Assembly: GCA_025351355.1 (NCBI GenBank)
Contig: JANXWC010000051.1
Coordinates: 1 to 46,536 of the forward strand
Direction of reading: 5' to 3'
DNA: 46,536 nucleotides
Origin: Hyphomicrobiaceae bacterium
GTDB taxonomy: Bacteria > Pseudomonadota > Alphaproteobacteria > Rhizobiales > Hyphomicrobiaceae
The notes under the pieces are model-generated. The model did no database searches. It was given only the letters and a program-made list of their open reading frames with translations, and had not been told where the DNA came from. Position 1 is the stretch's first letter; each line of letters opens with the position of its first letter. The position numbers and the translations under genes were made by a program. This document shows, in pieces, positions 29,849 through 38,972 of this stretch.

Positions 29849-32140
29849 TTAAACTTCCAGCTTGTTCGCCATGGCATAGGCTTTCAGCGGCTCCCGGAGA
29901 CTGCCTTCGGCCGAAGCCATGAGTTTGCTCAGCTCTGCCGTCAGCGCTTCCGTATCGAGGCTCAGGATCATCGACTTCACCGGACCGATGTTGGACGGCG
30001 ACATGGATAGGTTTCTGTAGCCCACGCCGATCAGCGCCATGGCTTCGAGCGGAAAGCCGGCCATCTCCCCGCACAGCGACAGGTGCGTGCCGTATTTGGC
30101 GGCGGCCTCGACGATGCTTTTAAGCGCGCGCAAGGCGATGATCGACAGCCGGTCGTAGCGATTGGACACGCGCTCGTTGTTGCGATCGGCGGCAAACAGA
30201 TACTGCAGCAGGTCATTGCTGCCGACCGACACGAAGTCGACGCGCGGCATCACGGCATCGAGCTGATAAAGCAGCGACGGCACCTCCAGCATGATCCCGA
30301 CGTGAACGCGCCTGGGTACCGGCCCGCCGCGCCTCTCCAGCAATTCCAATTCGCGCTTGATGAGCAGTCGCGCCGCATCGATCTCGTCCACCGTGGTGAT
30401 GAGCGGTAGCATGACGCGCAACTCGCGCGCGCCGGCGCCGCGTAGCAGCGCGCGGATCTGCGTGCGCAGCAAGCCCGGCCGATCCAGCGCCATCCGGATC
30501 GCGCGCCAGCCGAGCGCCGGATTTTCTTCCGCGGGATGACGCAGATACGGCAATGCCTTGTCGCCGCCGACGTCGAGAGTGCGGAACGTCACCGGGCGCT
30601 CGCCCGCCAGATCCATCACTTCCTTATAGAACTGCGTTTGGCGCTCCATGCGCGGCAAGGCCTGCGCGACCATGAACTGCAACTCGGTGCGGAACAGTCC
30701 GATACCATCGGCCCCCGCCGCCTCGATTTGCGGCATATCCACCAGCAGGCCGGCATTGATGCTGAGGCCGATCCGTTGGCCATCGCGCGTCAGCGCTGGA
30801 ACAGATTTGAGCGAACGGTATTTACGCCGTTTGCGGGCCCGGAAGCGCGCTTTGTCGGCATACGAGGCGATGATTTCGGACGACGGGCGGATATGTACAT
30901 CGCCGGTCTCGGCGTCGACGATGATCGGGTCGCCGAAGTCGACGCGCTCCATGACCCCGCGCGCCTGTCCGACAGCGGCGATGCCCCATGCCTTGGCGAC
31001 GATGGCGATGTGGCTTTGCGCACTGCTGTCCTCGATCACCAGCCCTTTGATGCGGGTGCGGTCATAATCCAGCAGATCCGCGACACCCATCGTGCGCGCG
31101 ACAAGCACCGTGTCCGCCGGCAAGGCTTGTGCGTGCTGGCCCGTCTTGCGACCAGCCAGTACCCGCAGCAGCCGATCGGACAATTCGTCCACGTCCTTCA
31201 GGCGCTCACGGAAATAGGCGTCCTTGTGCGCGCTCATCCGGGCGCGGGTATCGTTCTGCACGCGCGCCACGGCCGCCTCCGCACTGAGGCCCTGTTGGAT
31301 CGCCTCTTTCATGCGCCTCAGCCAACCGCGATCGTTGGCGAACATCCGATAGGCCTCGAATATCTCGCGGTGCTCGCCGGCCGCGGCGACGTCGTTCTGC
31401 TCCAGCAACTCGTCGAGCGTAGCCTTCATCTCTCCCACCGCCGTCTCCAGCCGCTCGCTCTCGATCGCCGGATTTTCGCTGCGCAACTCCGTGATGACGA
31501 CGCGGCTCTCGTGGATGACGACATGGCCAAGGGCAATCCCGTCGGCGATCGGCTGGCCCCTCACCACGTGCGAGCGGGAACGCGAAAATTCGGCGGCCGT
31601 GTTGACCCCGGCCACATCGCCGGAAACGAGATGCTCTGCCAGCACCATCGCCGTGGTTTCCAGCACTTCGACGTCGTCGTCCGAGTAGAGCCGCTCTGTC
31701 CGGTTCTGTACGACGAGCACGCCCAGCACGTCGCTGCCGCCGCGCGAAACGGGTACCGCCAGCAACGAATGATAGATTTCCTCGCCCGTTTCAGGGTGAT
31801 AGGAAAACGAGGGGTGGTTTTGCGCATCGGGCTCGTTAATGGGTTGCGCCAGATGCGCGCACAGCCCGACCAGACCTTCGCCACGCATCATGAATGTGAT
31901 GTGCTTGGCAGCCGGATTGAGGCCCTCGGTCGCGAACAGCTCGAGGCTCCCGTCCTGCCGCTTCAGATAGATCGAGCAGACGTCGGCGACCATGTGGCCC
32001 GCAACCTGCCGTACGATTGTGTCGAGGCGGGTTTGACCGTCGCTCGGTTCGGCCATGATCTGGCGCAGCCGGCGCATGAAAATACGCAGCGCGGGTTCGG
32101 GGCCGGCAATACGCGGGTCATTGCCACGCGGATTTTGCAT
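29849..32140 (-). CDS. ptsP: Phosphoenolpyruvate-protein phosphotransferase PtsP (EI-Ntr)
   Basis: First enzyme of the nitrogen-PTS: takes phosphate from phosphoenolpyruvate and passes it to NPr and EIIA-Ntr, linking carbon/nitrogen state to K+ uptake and other processes. 763 residues, normal. N-terminal GAF domain about 20-170; the phosphohistidine swivel LVIEDSSAQSHIAIVAKAWG near 365-384 with the active His; the PEP-binding barrel from about 430 with the GLFRTELQFM motif, FRTLDVGGDKALPYL, and the catalytic-Cys region HLSLCGEMAGFP near 690-701. Usual partner of lysC in Rhizobiales; here lysC lies upstream on the same strand, 248 bases away, a gap long enough for separate promoters. Confidence 0.95.
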   Translation of the reverse strand: MQNPRGNDPRIAGPEPALRIFMRRLRQIMAEPSDGQTRLDTIVRQVAGHMVADVCSIYLKRQDGSLELFATEGLNPAAKHITFMMRGEGLVGLCAHLAQPINEPDAQNHPSFSYHPETGEEIYHSLLAVPVSRGGSDVLGVLVVQNRTERLYSDDDVEVLETTAMVLAEHLVSGDVAGVNTAAEFSRSRSHVVRGQPIADGIALGHVVIHESRVVITELRSENPAIESERLETAVGEMKATLDELLEQNDVAAAGEHREIFEAYRMFANDRGWLRRMKEAIQQGLSAEAAVARVQNDTRARMSAHKDAYFRERLKDVDELSDRLLRVLAGRKTGQHAQALPADTVLVARTMGVADLLDYDRTRIKGLVIEDSSAQSHIAIVAKAWGIAAVGQARGVMERVDFGDPIIVDAETGDVHIRPSSEIIASYADKARFRARKRRKYRSLKSVPALTRDGQRIGLSINAGLLVDMPQIEAAGADGIGLFRTELQFMVAQALPRMERQTQFYKEVMDLAGERPVTFRTLDVGGDKALPYLRHPAEENPALGWRAIRMALDRPGLLRTQIRALLRGAGARELRVMLPLITTVDEIDAARLLIKRELELLERRGGPVPRRVHVGIMLEVPSLLYQLDAVMPRVDFVSVGSNDLLQYLFAADRNNERVSNRYDRLSIIALRALKSIVEAAAKYGTHLSLCGEMAGFPLEAMALIGVGYRNLSMSPSNIGPVKSMILSLDTEALTAELSKLMASAEGSLREPLKAYAMANKLEV

Positions 32141-32388
32141 GCTCGCCTGCTCAATTTCGGGCGGGCCGTTATTCCCGACCCGCTGCTACAAATTGTCGAC
32201 CGTTGTGCCTCGTACGCCGCCACACCGTGAGGGCCGCCACGTACTGGCGTTGCACCATTGTAAACCCACGCGATCAATCTACCACGATAACGAGCGGGTC
32301 CGATGCCACTATTTTTTGCACGACTGCACCCAATTCAGCGCCATCTTGCGAGCCACGGCTGAGCCGGCGTGCAGTCCGCCGCAAATTT

Positions 32389-33651
32389 TTACTCTTTGTC
32401 CAGACCGTAAAGCGAATGCAGGGTGCGCACCGCAAGTTCCGAGTAATTGGCGTCGATCAGCACGCTGATCTTGATCTCGCTGGTCGTGATGGCCAGGATA
32501 TTGATGCCTTTAGCCGCCAGTGCCTTGAACATCATCGCGGCGACACCGGCATGACTGCGCATGCCGACCCCGATCACCGACACCTTCACGACATCGGCCG
32601 AACTTTTCACATCGAAGTAGCCGATTTCTTTCTGAACGCCCTTCAACACTTCCAAGGCGCGCGGCAGCTCGGCTTCCTGCACGGTGAAGGTCATGTCCGT
32701 ATGCTTACCGTCCGACGACAGGTTCTGCACGATCATGTCGACATTGACGTTGGCCTCTGCGAGCGGACCGAACACGCTGGCAGCAACCCCCGGCTTGTCC
32801 TCGATTTTGAGGAGCGTCACCTTGGCTTCATCCTTGGCGTAGGCGATGCCGCTGACAACCTGCTGTTCCACGATCTCATCCTCGCTGCAGACGATAGTGC
32901 CGATTTCGCCCCAGGTCTCGGGCGAGGTAGCTTGCATCGCGTCCGGCGCCGTGAACGACGACAGCACGCGCGTGCGCATCTTGTAGACCATGGCCAGTTC
33001 GACCGAGCGCGTTTGTAGCACCTTCGAGCCGAGCGACGCCATTTCGAGCATCTCTTCATACGAGATCTTACTGAGCCGGCGCGCCTTGGGCACGATGCGC
33101 GGGTCGGTCGTATAGATGCCGTCTACGTCCGTGTAGATGTCGCACAGATCGGCCTTCAACGCGATGGCAAGGGCGACGGCGCTGGTGTCGGATCCGCCGC
33201 GTCCGAGCGTGGCGAGGCGCTGGCGCTCGGGCTCAATGCCCTGAAAGCCGGTTACAACGGCAACTTCGCCATCGTTCAGCCTCGCCAGTAGTTTCCTGCC
33301 GTCGATATCCTTGATGCGGGCGGCGCCATGCGCGTTGTCGGTCAGGATGGGGATCTGCCAGCCCTGCCATGAACGGGCGGAAACGCCGATCGACTGCAGG
33401 CAGATGGCGAGGATGCCGGCCGTCACCTGCTCGCCGGAAGCAACCACAGCATCGTATTCCCGCGCGTCGTGCAGCAAGGACGCCTCGCGCACCCACGACA
33501 CCAGCTGATTGGTGGCGCCCGACATGGCGGAAACGACAACGGCAACTCTGTTGCCGGCATCCACCTCGCGCTTCACATGACGGGCGACATTCTTGATCCG
33601 TTCGACATTGGCAACGCTGGTGCCGCCGAACTTCATCACGATCAGAGCCAT
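32389..33651 (-). CDS. lysC: Aspartate kinase
   Basis: First step to lysine, threonine and methionine: phosphorylates aspartate. 420 residues. KFGGTSVANVERI near 7-19 (ATP/substrate loop), LGRGGSDTSAVALA near 169-182, DIYTDVDGIYTTDPRIVPKA near 192-211, and two ACT domains in the C-terminal third (EDKPGVAASVFGPLAEANVN near 279-298 and VSVIGVGMRSHAGVAAMMFK near 347-366). The two ACT domains predict feedback control by lysine and/or threonine, as in the alpha/beta-type enzymes of alphaproteobacteria. The start region lacks a strong ribosome site. Confidence 0.96.
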   Translation of the reverse strand: MALIVMKFGGTSVANVERIKNVARHVKREVDAGNRVAVVVSAMSGATNQLVSWVREASLLHDAREYDAVVASGEQVTAGILAICLQSIGVSARSWQGWQIPILTDNAHGAARIKDIDGRKLLARLNDGEVAVVTGFQGIEPERQRLATLGRGGSDTSAVALAIALKADLCDIYTDVDGIYTTDPRIVPKARRLSKISYEEMLEMASLGSKVLQTRSVELAMVYKMRTRVLSSFTAPDAMQATSPETWGEIGTIVCSEDEIVEQQVVSGIAYAKDEAKVTLLKIEDKPGVAASVFGPLAEANVNVDMIVQNLSSDGKHTDMTFTVQEAELPRALEVLKGVQKEIGYFDVKSSADVVKVSVIGVGMRSHAGVAAMMFKALAAKGINILAITTSEIKISVLIDANYSELAVRTLHSLYGLDKE

Positions 33652-33821
33652 CGGCAGATCGCAGCAAGCGCCCCCTGGGAATGCGGTCTCAAAGCACGGC
33701 CACCCGCGGCCGCCGCGTCGTCAGCCAGGGCGTGCCCGGCCGACGCGGGGGTTGTTTAGCCACTGCAGGCCGGGTGCGCAACCCGCTTCGTGGAATGAAC
33801 CGAAAAGCGCTCTCTGGCCGC

Positions 33822-34733
33822 TCAATGCGCAGAAAGCAATGCGCCGACTTGCTCGTAGTTCTGGCCGGCAGGTGAAGCCACTAGATCGTGTGACGTCAAC
33901 GGTTTCGGCGAATCTGGATCCCAGGCTTCGGCGCGCATTTTCAGGAGCTGCTTCGGCAAAGTATAGAAGCGATAGTTCATCGACCGAAGAATCTGAATTG
34001 TCGGATGCTCTTGGGGCGGAATGCCCGTCTGGTTCAATTCGAAAATGATCGCCCGCGGCCGGCATCTCTCCAGCAGATCCGATCCACCGCGAAGAACTTG
34101 GGGTTCGTATCCTTCGACGTCGATTTTGATGAAATCAATTTTCTCGATTTTTTCCTCGCTCGCGACGTCGGTCAGTGGTCGCACCGGGACCCGAATAAGC
34201 AGCGATTCAGCGAGTGAACCATCTGGAACGAAGGATGCGGCGCCAGTGTTGCCTACTGGCACAGATAAGCGCAATTCCTGGTCGAACTCGCCGAGGCCGA
34301 TTTTATGCAGCCGCACATTGGTGATCCGATTATAGGCAATAGCTTGTTCAATGTTTTTGTTGAGATAAGGGTTCGGCTCGAATGAATGTACTTTTCCCAG
34401 GTTGCCGACGAGCGACGACAGGTGCATCGTCACCAATCCGATATTGGCTCCGATATCGAGAACCGTATCGCCGGATTTGACGAGCCGGGAGCACACCCAG
34501 GATACTTTTCGATCGAGATCGCCGACATAATAAACGGCACGCCCGACATAGTCGTCCAGCGGCGCGAGGACATGATATCCACCAGGGCCTTTGGCCCAAA
34601 CATGATCGTTTGAATCTGGCGTAAAACGCCGGACCAACGCCGAATTTGCGAGCGTGCCGCAACCGCTGTATAATGGATAACAGTGAAGCACTGCCGCGGC
34701 GATTTCCCGGCGCGAAAATGGAATTTTTAACAT
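33822..34733 (-). CDS. FkbM-family SAM-dependent methyltransferase
   Basis: 303 residues. The SAM site VLDIGANIGLVTMHLSSLVG near 92-111 is followed by VHSFEPNPYLNKNIEQAIAY (acidic end of strand 2 and the FkbM hallmark EPNP), LRLSVPVGNTGAASFVPDG, KIDFIKIDVEGYEPQVLRGG near 200-219 (D-V-E-G), and IFELNQTG. FkbM proteins methylate sugar or small-molecule oxygen and often sit in exopolysaccharide or LPS loci; no glycosyltransferase is adjacent. ATG 34733 with GGAG nine bases upstream is preferred to GTG 34766. The gene is more A/T-rich than its neighbours and the region before it is very A/T-rich (37% G+C from 34801 to 34930), which suggests acquisition by transfer between lysC and the globin gene. 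Confidence 0.9.
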   Translation of the reverse strand: MLKIPFSRREIAAAVLHCYPLYSGCGTLANSALVRRFTPDSNDHVWAKGPGGYHVLAPLDDYVGRAVYYVGDLDRKVSWVCSRLVKSGDTVLDIGANIGLVTMHLSSLVGNLGKVHSFEPNPYLNKNIEQAIAYNRITNVRLHKIGLGEFDQELRLSVPVGNTGAASFVPDGSLAESLLIRVPVRPLTDVASEEKIEKIDFIKIDVEGYEPQVLRGGSDLLERCRPRAIIFELNQTGIPPQEHPTIQILRSMNYRFYTLPKQLLKMRAEAWDPDSPKPLTSHDLVASPAGQNYEQVGALLSAH

Positions 34734-34937
34734 TAATTTAAACTCCACCCCGTTTTCGCAGTCCACGACGAAATAACCGAAGCAAGTTTAACGCCGTGCA
34801 TGTAATCGCCCTCTTCACTCATAATATTCGAAATATAGGGTATCGTGCCTCGTGTTGTTACGCAATTGACGTTTGCGAATTGTCTCTGGATTGTTTAACG
34901 TCGATTTTTGTTTGCTGTATTTTTTTTGATAGGCTCT
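34734..34937. other. A/T-rich gap between FkbM and globin genes
   Basis: 204 bases with a run of eight T at 34921-34928 preceded by TATTT. I count 48 G+C in the 130 bases 34801-34930, far below the rest of the window. It holds the FkbM promoter; no gene. The T run is just after the globin stop in the wrong orientation for a globin terminator. Confidence 0.6.
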
Positions 34938-35336
34938 TCACCCCGCCCGCTGCACAAGTCCAGCGAGCTCACCCAGCAGCATTCCCCAGGCCTGATCGAT
35001 CTCAGCCGTCCAATCTGCCCCAAGCAACTCGCGCAGCGTGTCCGCGACGGCCCCGAAGAACAGGCCGAATTGTTCCGGTGCGATGCCCATGCCGGTGTGA
35101 TTGACGGCTTCGGCGCGGATCAGGTTCTCGCCGAAGCTGCGGGCGCCGGCGTAGTCGAGAATGGCGTTGATAACCCACGCCAGCATCGAGCCGCGCACCG
35201 CGCCGGTTGGGTCCATGACGAAAAATTGTTCGAGTTCTGGATGTTCGCCAAACAGGCGCGCGTAGACGAGCGGCGTGAGGTCGTCGCAGCGCCCGGCCGC
35301 CAGCTCGAAACTGTCGACGATCATATTGTTGGTCAT
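34938..35336 (-). CDS. Single-domain globin
   Basis: 132 residues. Haem-binding globin without a reductase domain, for oxygen or nitric-oxide handling in the cytoplasm. LTPLVYARLFGEHPELEQFF near 20-39 is the B/C helix region with the conserved Phe. ENLIRAEAVNHTGMGIAPEQ near 70-89 is the F helix with the proximal His in the expected place. FGLFFGAVADTLRELLGADW and the following AWGMLLGELAGL give the G and H helices. ATG 35336 has GAGAGGG six bases upstream. Gap to trpD is 108 bases; it sits downstream of trpGD on the same strand and could be read with it. Confidence 0.82.
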   Translation of the reverse strand: MTNNMIVDSFELAAGRCDDLTPLVYARLFGEHPELEQFFVMDPTGAVRGSMLAWVINAILDYAGARSFGENLIRAEAVNHTGMGIAPEQFGLFFGAVADTLRELLGADWTAEIDQAWGMLLGELAGLVQRAG

Positions 35337-35444
35337 GCCGCGCCCTCTCGCCAACGGACCTTAACGCGTCTCTTTCGCCGCGGCTCGACTCGCCTTGTCG
35401 AACAGCGAAAACCTTCAGCCGATTGTCGGGATTGTCAGCAGATC

Positions 35445-36470
35445 TCAGCCCGCGCTGTTGGTCACCGCGATCAATTTTGCCAACGCGCCCTTTGCAGCAC
35501 CGCTGTCGATGGACGCCGTGGCCCCCGCGACGCCATCGACGAGGTTGTCCGCTTTGCCGCCGACGATCAGTGCGGCCGCCGTATTCAGCAGCACGATGTC
35601 GCGGAACGCGCCTTTCTCGCCGTCGAGCAGACGGCGAATAGCGTTAGCGTTCGTCGTCGCATCGCCACCTTTCAAATCCGACAGTTTTGCCGGCGGCAGG
35701 CCGGCATCCTGCGGCGTGATCTCGAACACGGTCACCTTGCCGTTTTTCACTTCGGCAATTTCAGTCGAGCCTGTCGTGGTCAGTTCGTCCATCCCGTCGT
35801 GGCCGTGCACTACCCACACATGCTCCGAGCCGAGCGTGGCCAACACATGCGCCACTGGTTCCATCCAATGCCAAGAATAAACGCCGAGCAATTGCCGCTT
35901 CACGCCGGCCGGATTGGCCATTGGTCCCAGCAGATTGAAAATCGTCCGCACGCCCAGCTCTGCGCGCACCGGCGCCCAGTTCTTCATCGCCGGATGATGA
36001 TTGGGCGCGAACATGAACCCTATCCCCGCCTCGGCAACGGATTGCTCGATGATTGCGTTCGACACGTCCAGTTTGATGCCGAGCGCGGAAAGCACATCCG
36101 ACGCGCCCGCCAGTGACGACACCGAGCGGCTGCCGTGCTTGGCAATTTTGAGGCCGGCCCCCGCAGCCACCAGGCTGGCGCCGGTTGAGACGTTGAAAGT
36201 TCCATGATGATCGCCACCGGTGCCGACGATATCGACCGCGCCGTCCGGCACCGACACGCGGCGCATCCGCGCCCGCATCATCTGCGTCGCCCCAATCAGT
36301 TCCTCGACGGTTTCGCCGCGCACTCGCAGCGCCATCAGGAAGGCGCCCATCTGCGCCGGCGTCGCATGACCTTCGGTCATGATTTCGAGCGCTGTGCGCA
36401 TCTCGTCTTCGCTCAGGGCCTTACTGTCGGCGACCTTGGCGATCAGCGTCTTCAACGTAGCAGCGGGCAT
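35445..36470 (-). CDS. trpD: Anthranilate phosphoribosyltransferase
   Basis: Second step of tryptophan synthesis: anthranilate plus PRPP gives phosphoribosyl-anthranilate. 341 residues. VDIVGTGGDHHGTFNVSTGA near 79-98 holds the PRPP pyrophosphate loop GTGGD and the N-x-S-T site; KHGSRSVSSLAGASDVLSAL near 111-130 holds the KHGN-like loop (KHGS here); NLLGPMANPAGV and VVHGHDGMDELT follow. It starts 28 bases after trpG, so the pair is an operon. In most Rhizobiales trpC follows trpD; here it does not. Confidence 0.96.
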   Translation of the reverse strand: MPAATLKTLIAKVADSKALSEDEMRTALEIMTEGHATPAQMGAFLMALRVRGETVEELIGATQMMRARMRRVSVPDGAVDIVGTGGDHHGTFNVSTGASLVAAGAGLKIAKHGSRSVSSLAGASDVLSALGIKLDVSNAIIEQSVAEAGIGFMFAPNHHPAMKNWAPVRAELGVRTIFNLLGPMANPAGVKRQLLGVYSWHWMEPVAHVLATLGSEHVWVVHGHDGMDELTTTGSTEIAEVKNGKVTVFEITPQDAGLPPAKLSDLKGGDATTNANAIRRLLDGEKGAFRDIVLLNTAAALIVGGKADNLVDGVAGATASIDSGAAKGALAKLIAVTNSAG

Positions 36471-36498
36471 GGCGAGTTCGGCTTCCGTTGTGGAATTT

Positions 36499-37113
36499 TT
36501 ACGCAGCGACGCGCGACGACTTGGTGTTGCGGCGCTTCACGTCGAGCCCGGCGAGACCGAGGAAATTGCCCAGCAACGCATGGCCGTATTCGGACGCGAT
36601 GCTTTCAGGATGGAACTGTACGCCGTGCACGGGATGCGCTTTGTGCTGCAGGCCCATGATCAAGCCATCGTCGGTGCGCGCGGTAATCTCCAGGCAATCC
36701 GGCAATGTTTCCCGTTCCACCAGCAACGAGTGATATCTTGTCACTTCGAAGCGTTGCGGCAGCCCCTTGAAGATGCCGCCCCGTGTCGTCACCACCGTCG
36801 ACAACTTGCCGTGCATGGGCTCCGGCGCACGTTTGACGACGCCGCCGTAGACCTGTCCGATCGCCTGATGTCCGAGGCAGACGCCGAGCATAGGTATAGT
36901 CGGACCGGCAGCCCGGATGAGCTCAAGGCAGATGCCGGCTTCGTTGGGAGTGCACGGCCCCGGCGACAGCACGATCGCTTTGGGCTGCTTGGCCATCACG
37001 GCCGCGACACTGATTTTGTCGTTGCGATGAATTTCCGAGGCGTGGCCGAGTTCACCGATGTAATGCACGAGGTTGTAGGTGAAGCTGTCGTAATTATCGA
37101 TGAGAATCAGCAT
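36499..37113 (-). CDS. trpG: Anthranilate synthase component II (glutamine amidotransferase)
   Basis: Provides ammonia from glutamine for anthranilate synthesis. 204 residues. LIDNYDSFTYNLVHY near 4-18, LSPGPCTPNEAG near 51-62 (oxyanion region), GVCLGHQAIGQVYGG near 78-92 with the nucleophile Cys, RYHSLLV near 127-133, and HGVQFHPESIASEYG near 165-179 with the catalytic His-x-Glu. ATG 37113 starts exactly at MLILIDNYD; the longer frame upstream is non-coding. The large subunit TrpE is not in the window. Confidence 0.95.
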   Translation of the reverse strand: MLILIDNYDSFTYNLVHYIGELGHASEIHRNDKISVAAVMAKQPKAIVLSPGPCTPNEAGICLELIRAAGPTIPMLGVCLGHQAIGQVYGGVVKRAPEPMHGKLSTVVTTRGGIFKGLPQRFEVTRYHSLLVERETLPDCLEITARTDDGLIMGLQHKAHPVHGVQFHPESIASEYGHALLGNFLGLAGLDVKRRNTKSSRVAA

Positions 37114-37666
37114 GCGTGCGCCTTTGGAGAGCGTGGTCCGGCCCGGTGTCGACAAGATGTCCCGCATTGGCGCGCGGAACGCTGACGACACGCGTCGTCC
37201 GGTGTTCCCGCTTGTCGCAAGGCCCCCCGATGCCGTCAAGCCTGCCACAATCAGCACTCCGCTTTTCCCACCCGCTCGACGGGGTGGCCACTCGTTATTG
37301 TCATGGCCGCGTAGGCGGCCACCCAAGCAGGTTTGTGGTTTGCACAATGCCAATCACAAGAAACGATTTGATTTCGAATGCATCCAGCGCATTTAAAATT
37401 GCTGCCCCCTCCATGCTTGCTTGGGTGGCAGCCTTCGCGGCCCATGACGAAAGTGGCGCGGCCATTGAGCCTAAAATTCTGACTGCCGGTCTAAGTCGCT
37501 GGTGTTTGGTGCGCAGGCGCCTCAGCCGCCGCGCACAGGTGCGCCGCGACCGACGCCACCCAACGACGCACGAATTTTCATCTCTGGCATTGGGCCTGCA
37601 CGGACCCCTTGCGCGCCCGCGCCAACGCTGCCAGTTGGAGATGGGATACAACATTGGAGTTCGGCA
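37114..37666. other. Divergent region before trpG and the FAH-family gene
   Basis: 553 bases without a supported gene. It contains an inverted pair of short palindromic repeats (37301-37330 and 37416-37449). The remainder should hold promoters for both directions. I see no trp leader peptide with adjacent Trp codons on the trpG side. Confidence 0.5.
37301..37449. repeat. Inverted pair of short palindromic repeats
   Basis: Left unit (37301-37330): TGGCCGC (37304-37310) pairs with GCGGCCA (37315-37321) around GTAG, then CCCAAGCAGG. Right unit (37416-37449) read on the minus strand runs GTCATGGGCCGCGAAGGC, then TGCCACCCAAGCAAG, matching the left unit at most positions. The two units are thus head to head, as in BIME-type arrangements. 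A third related hairpin is at 46127-46146. Confidence 0.7.
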
Positions 37667-38533
37667 ATGCGACTGGCGGCATGGTCAAAGGACGGCGCAG
37701 TATCGTTCGGCGTTGTCGGCAACGATGGCGCCCTGTTCGATCTTGCCCGGCGATCGAATGGGACGTGGCCTGATCTCGCGGCCGTTGTCGCGGCCAATGC
37801 CGCCGACGCCGCCGCAAAGCTCGCCAAGGGTCCGCCGGACGCCCATATCGACGATGTCCAGTTACGCCCGCCGCTGGCCCGGCCCGGCAAGATCATCTGC
37901 GTCGGCGTCAACTATCCCGAACGCAACGCAGAGTATAAGGACGGTTCGGACGCGCCGAAATATCCGAGCCTGTTCGTCCGCTTTCCCGGCTCGCTGGTCG
38001 GCCACGAGGCGCCGATCCTGCGACCACCCGAATCCACCCAGTTCGACTACGAGGGCGAGATCGTTATCGTCGTCGGCAAAGGCGGGCGCCGCATCGCCGA
38101 GGCCGACGCCCACGCCCACATCTTCGGCCTGACGCTGATGAATGAAGGCTCGGTGCGCGATTGGCTCCGGCACGGCAAATTCAACGTCACGCAGGGCAAG
38201 AATTTCGACCGGTCGGGATCGGTGGGCCCGTGGATCGTGGCGACCGACGCGCAATTTCGCTTCGATAATCTGGAAGTCATCACACGCGTCAACGGCGAGG
38301 AGCGCCAGCGCGGCAACACCGGCACGCTGATGTTCAGCTTCGCGCAAATTCTTTCCTATGTCTCGACGTTCACCGCTTTGGAGCCTGGCGACATGATCGC
38401 CACCGGTACCCCCCCCGGCGCCGGCGCCCGCTTCGACCCGCCCAAGTGGCTGGTTGCCGGCGACGTCGTGGAAGTCACCTGCGACGCCATCGGCTCACTG
38501 CGCAATCGGGTGGCCGACGAGGTCATCGGGTAA
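37667..38533 (+). CDS. Fumarylacetoacetate hydrolase family protein
   Basis: 288 residues. The FAH C-terminal fold: GKIICVGVNYPERNAEYKDG near 75-94, FDYEGEIVIVVGKGGRRIAE near 127-146 with the Glu metal ligands (D/E-x-E), GLTLMNEGSVRDWLRHG near 156-172, and GDMIATGTPPGAG near 242-254. Members include HpaG-like decarboxylase/isomerases and 2-hydroxyhepta-diene-dioate or acylpyruvate hydrolases. The partner 10 bases downstream is a 5-carboxymethyl-2-hydroxymuconate isomerase-like protein, which together suggests a meta-cleavage ring-fission branch, but no other pathway gene is in the window. ATG 37667 with GGAG seven bases upstream. Confidence 0.88.
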   Translation: MRLAAWSKDGAVSFGVVGNDGALFDLARRSNGTWPDLAAVVAANAADAAAKLAKGPPDAHIDDVQLRPPLARPGKIICVGVNYPERNAEYKDGSDAPKYPSLFVRFPGSLVGHEAPILRPPESTQFDYEGEIVIVVGKGGRRIAEADAHAHIFGLTLMNEGSVRDWLRHGKFNVTQGKNFDRSGSVGPWIVATDAQFRFDNLEVITRVNGEERQRGNTGTLMFSFAQILSYVSTFTALEPGDMIATGTPPGAGARFDPPKWLVAGDVVEVTCDAIGSLRNRVADEVIG

Positions 38534-38543
38534 GGAGCCGGCC

Positions 38544-38972
38544 ATGCCGCATCTGATCGTCGAGTATTCCGCCAATTTGGAAACCGATCTTGAGCCACAG
38601 GCGTTGGCGGCGGCGATCCATGCCGCAGCACTCGCAACCGGCGTATTTCCCATTGGCGGTTGTCGTACGCGTCTGGCCCGACGCGACGTCTATGTGATCG
38701 GCGACGGGCATTCAGACAATCGCTTCATCCACGTTCAGGCACGGATCGGCGCCGGCCGCACGCCTGCGGTCCGTCAGCAGGCGGCAGAGCATATTTTCGC
38801 TTGCCTCAAGACGCTGACGGCCGAAATCTTCGCTCACCAACCTCTGGGGTTGACCTTGGAAATCGTCGAGATCGATCCGGTCGGTTCCCTGAAGCACAAC
38901 AATCTGCACGAGATCATCGCAGCTCGGCAGAAGGTGGCAGGGGCTGAGGGTGCATTACCGCCGAATTTGTAG
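38544..38972 (+). CDS. 5-carboxymethyl-2-hydroxymuconate delta-isomerase-like protein
   Basis: 142 residues of the CHMI (HpaF) family, a tautomerase-like fold that uses the N-terminal Pro (MPHLIVEYSANL). GGCRTRLARRDVYVIGDGHS near 38-57, FIHVQARIGAGRTPAVRQQA near 62-81, and the C-terminal LTLEIVEIDPVGSLKHNNLH near 104-123 are typical. The Pro-2 is kept after Met removal. Read with the FAH-family gene 10 bases before it; AAGGAG precedes the start. The last 18 bases overlap the end of the gene on the other strand. Confidence 0.85.
   Translation: MPHLIVEYSANLETDLEPQALAAAIHAAALATGVFPIGGCRTRLARRDVYVIGDGHSDNRFIHVQARIGAGRTPAVRQQAAEHIFACLKTLTAEIFAHQPLGLTLEIVEIDPVGSLKHNNLHEIIAARQKVAGAEGALPPNL

Noticed and set aside
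30536-32230. 564-residue plus-strand frame
   Set aside because: Shadow of ptsP; composition rich in Arg, His and Gln, no motif.
34908-36116. 402-residue plus-strand frame
   Set aside because: Antisense to the globin gene and trpD, which have clear family motifs.
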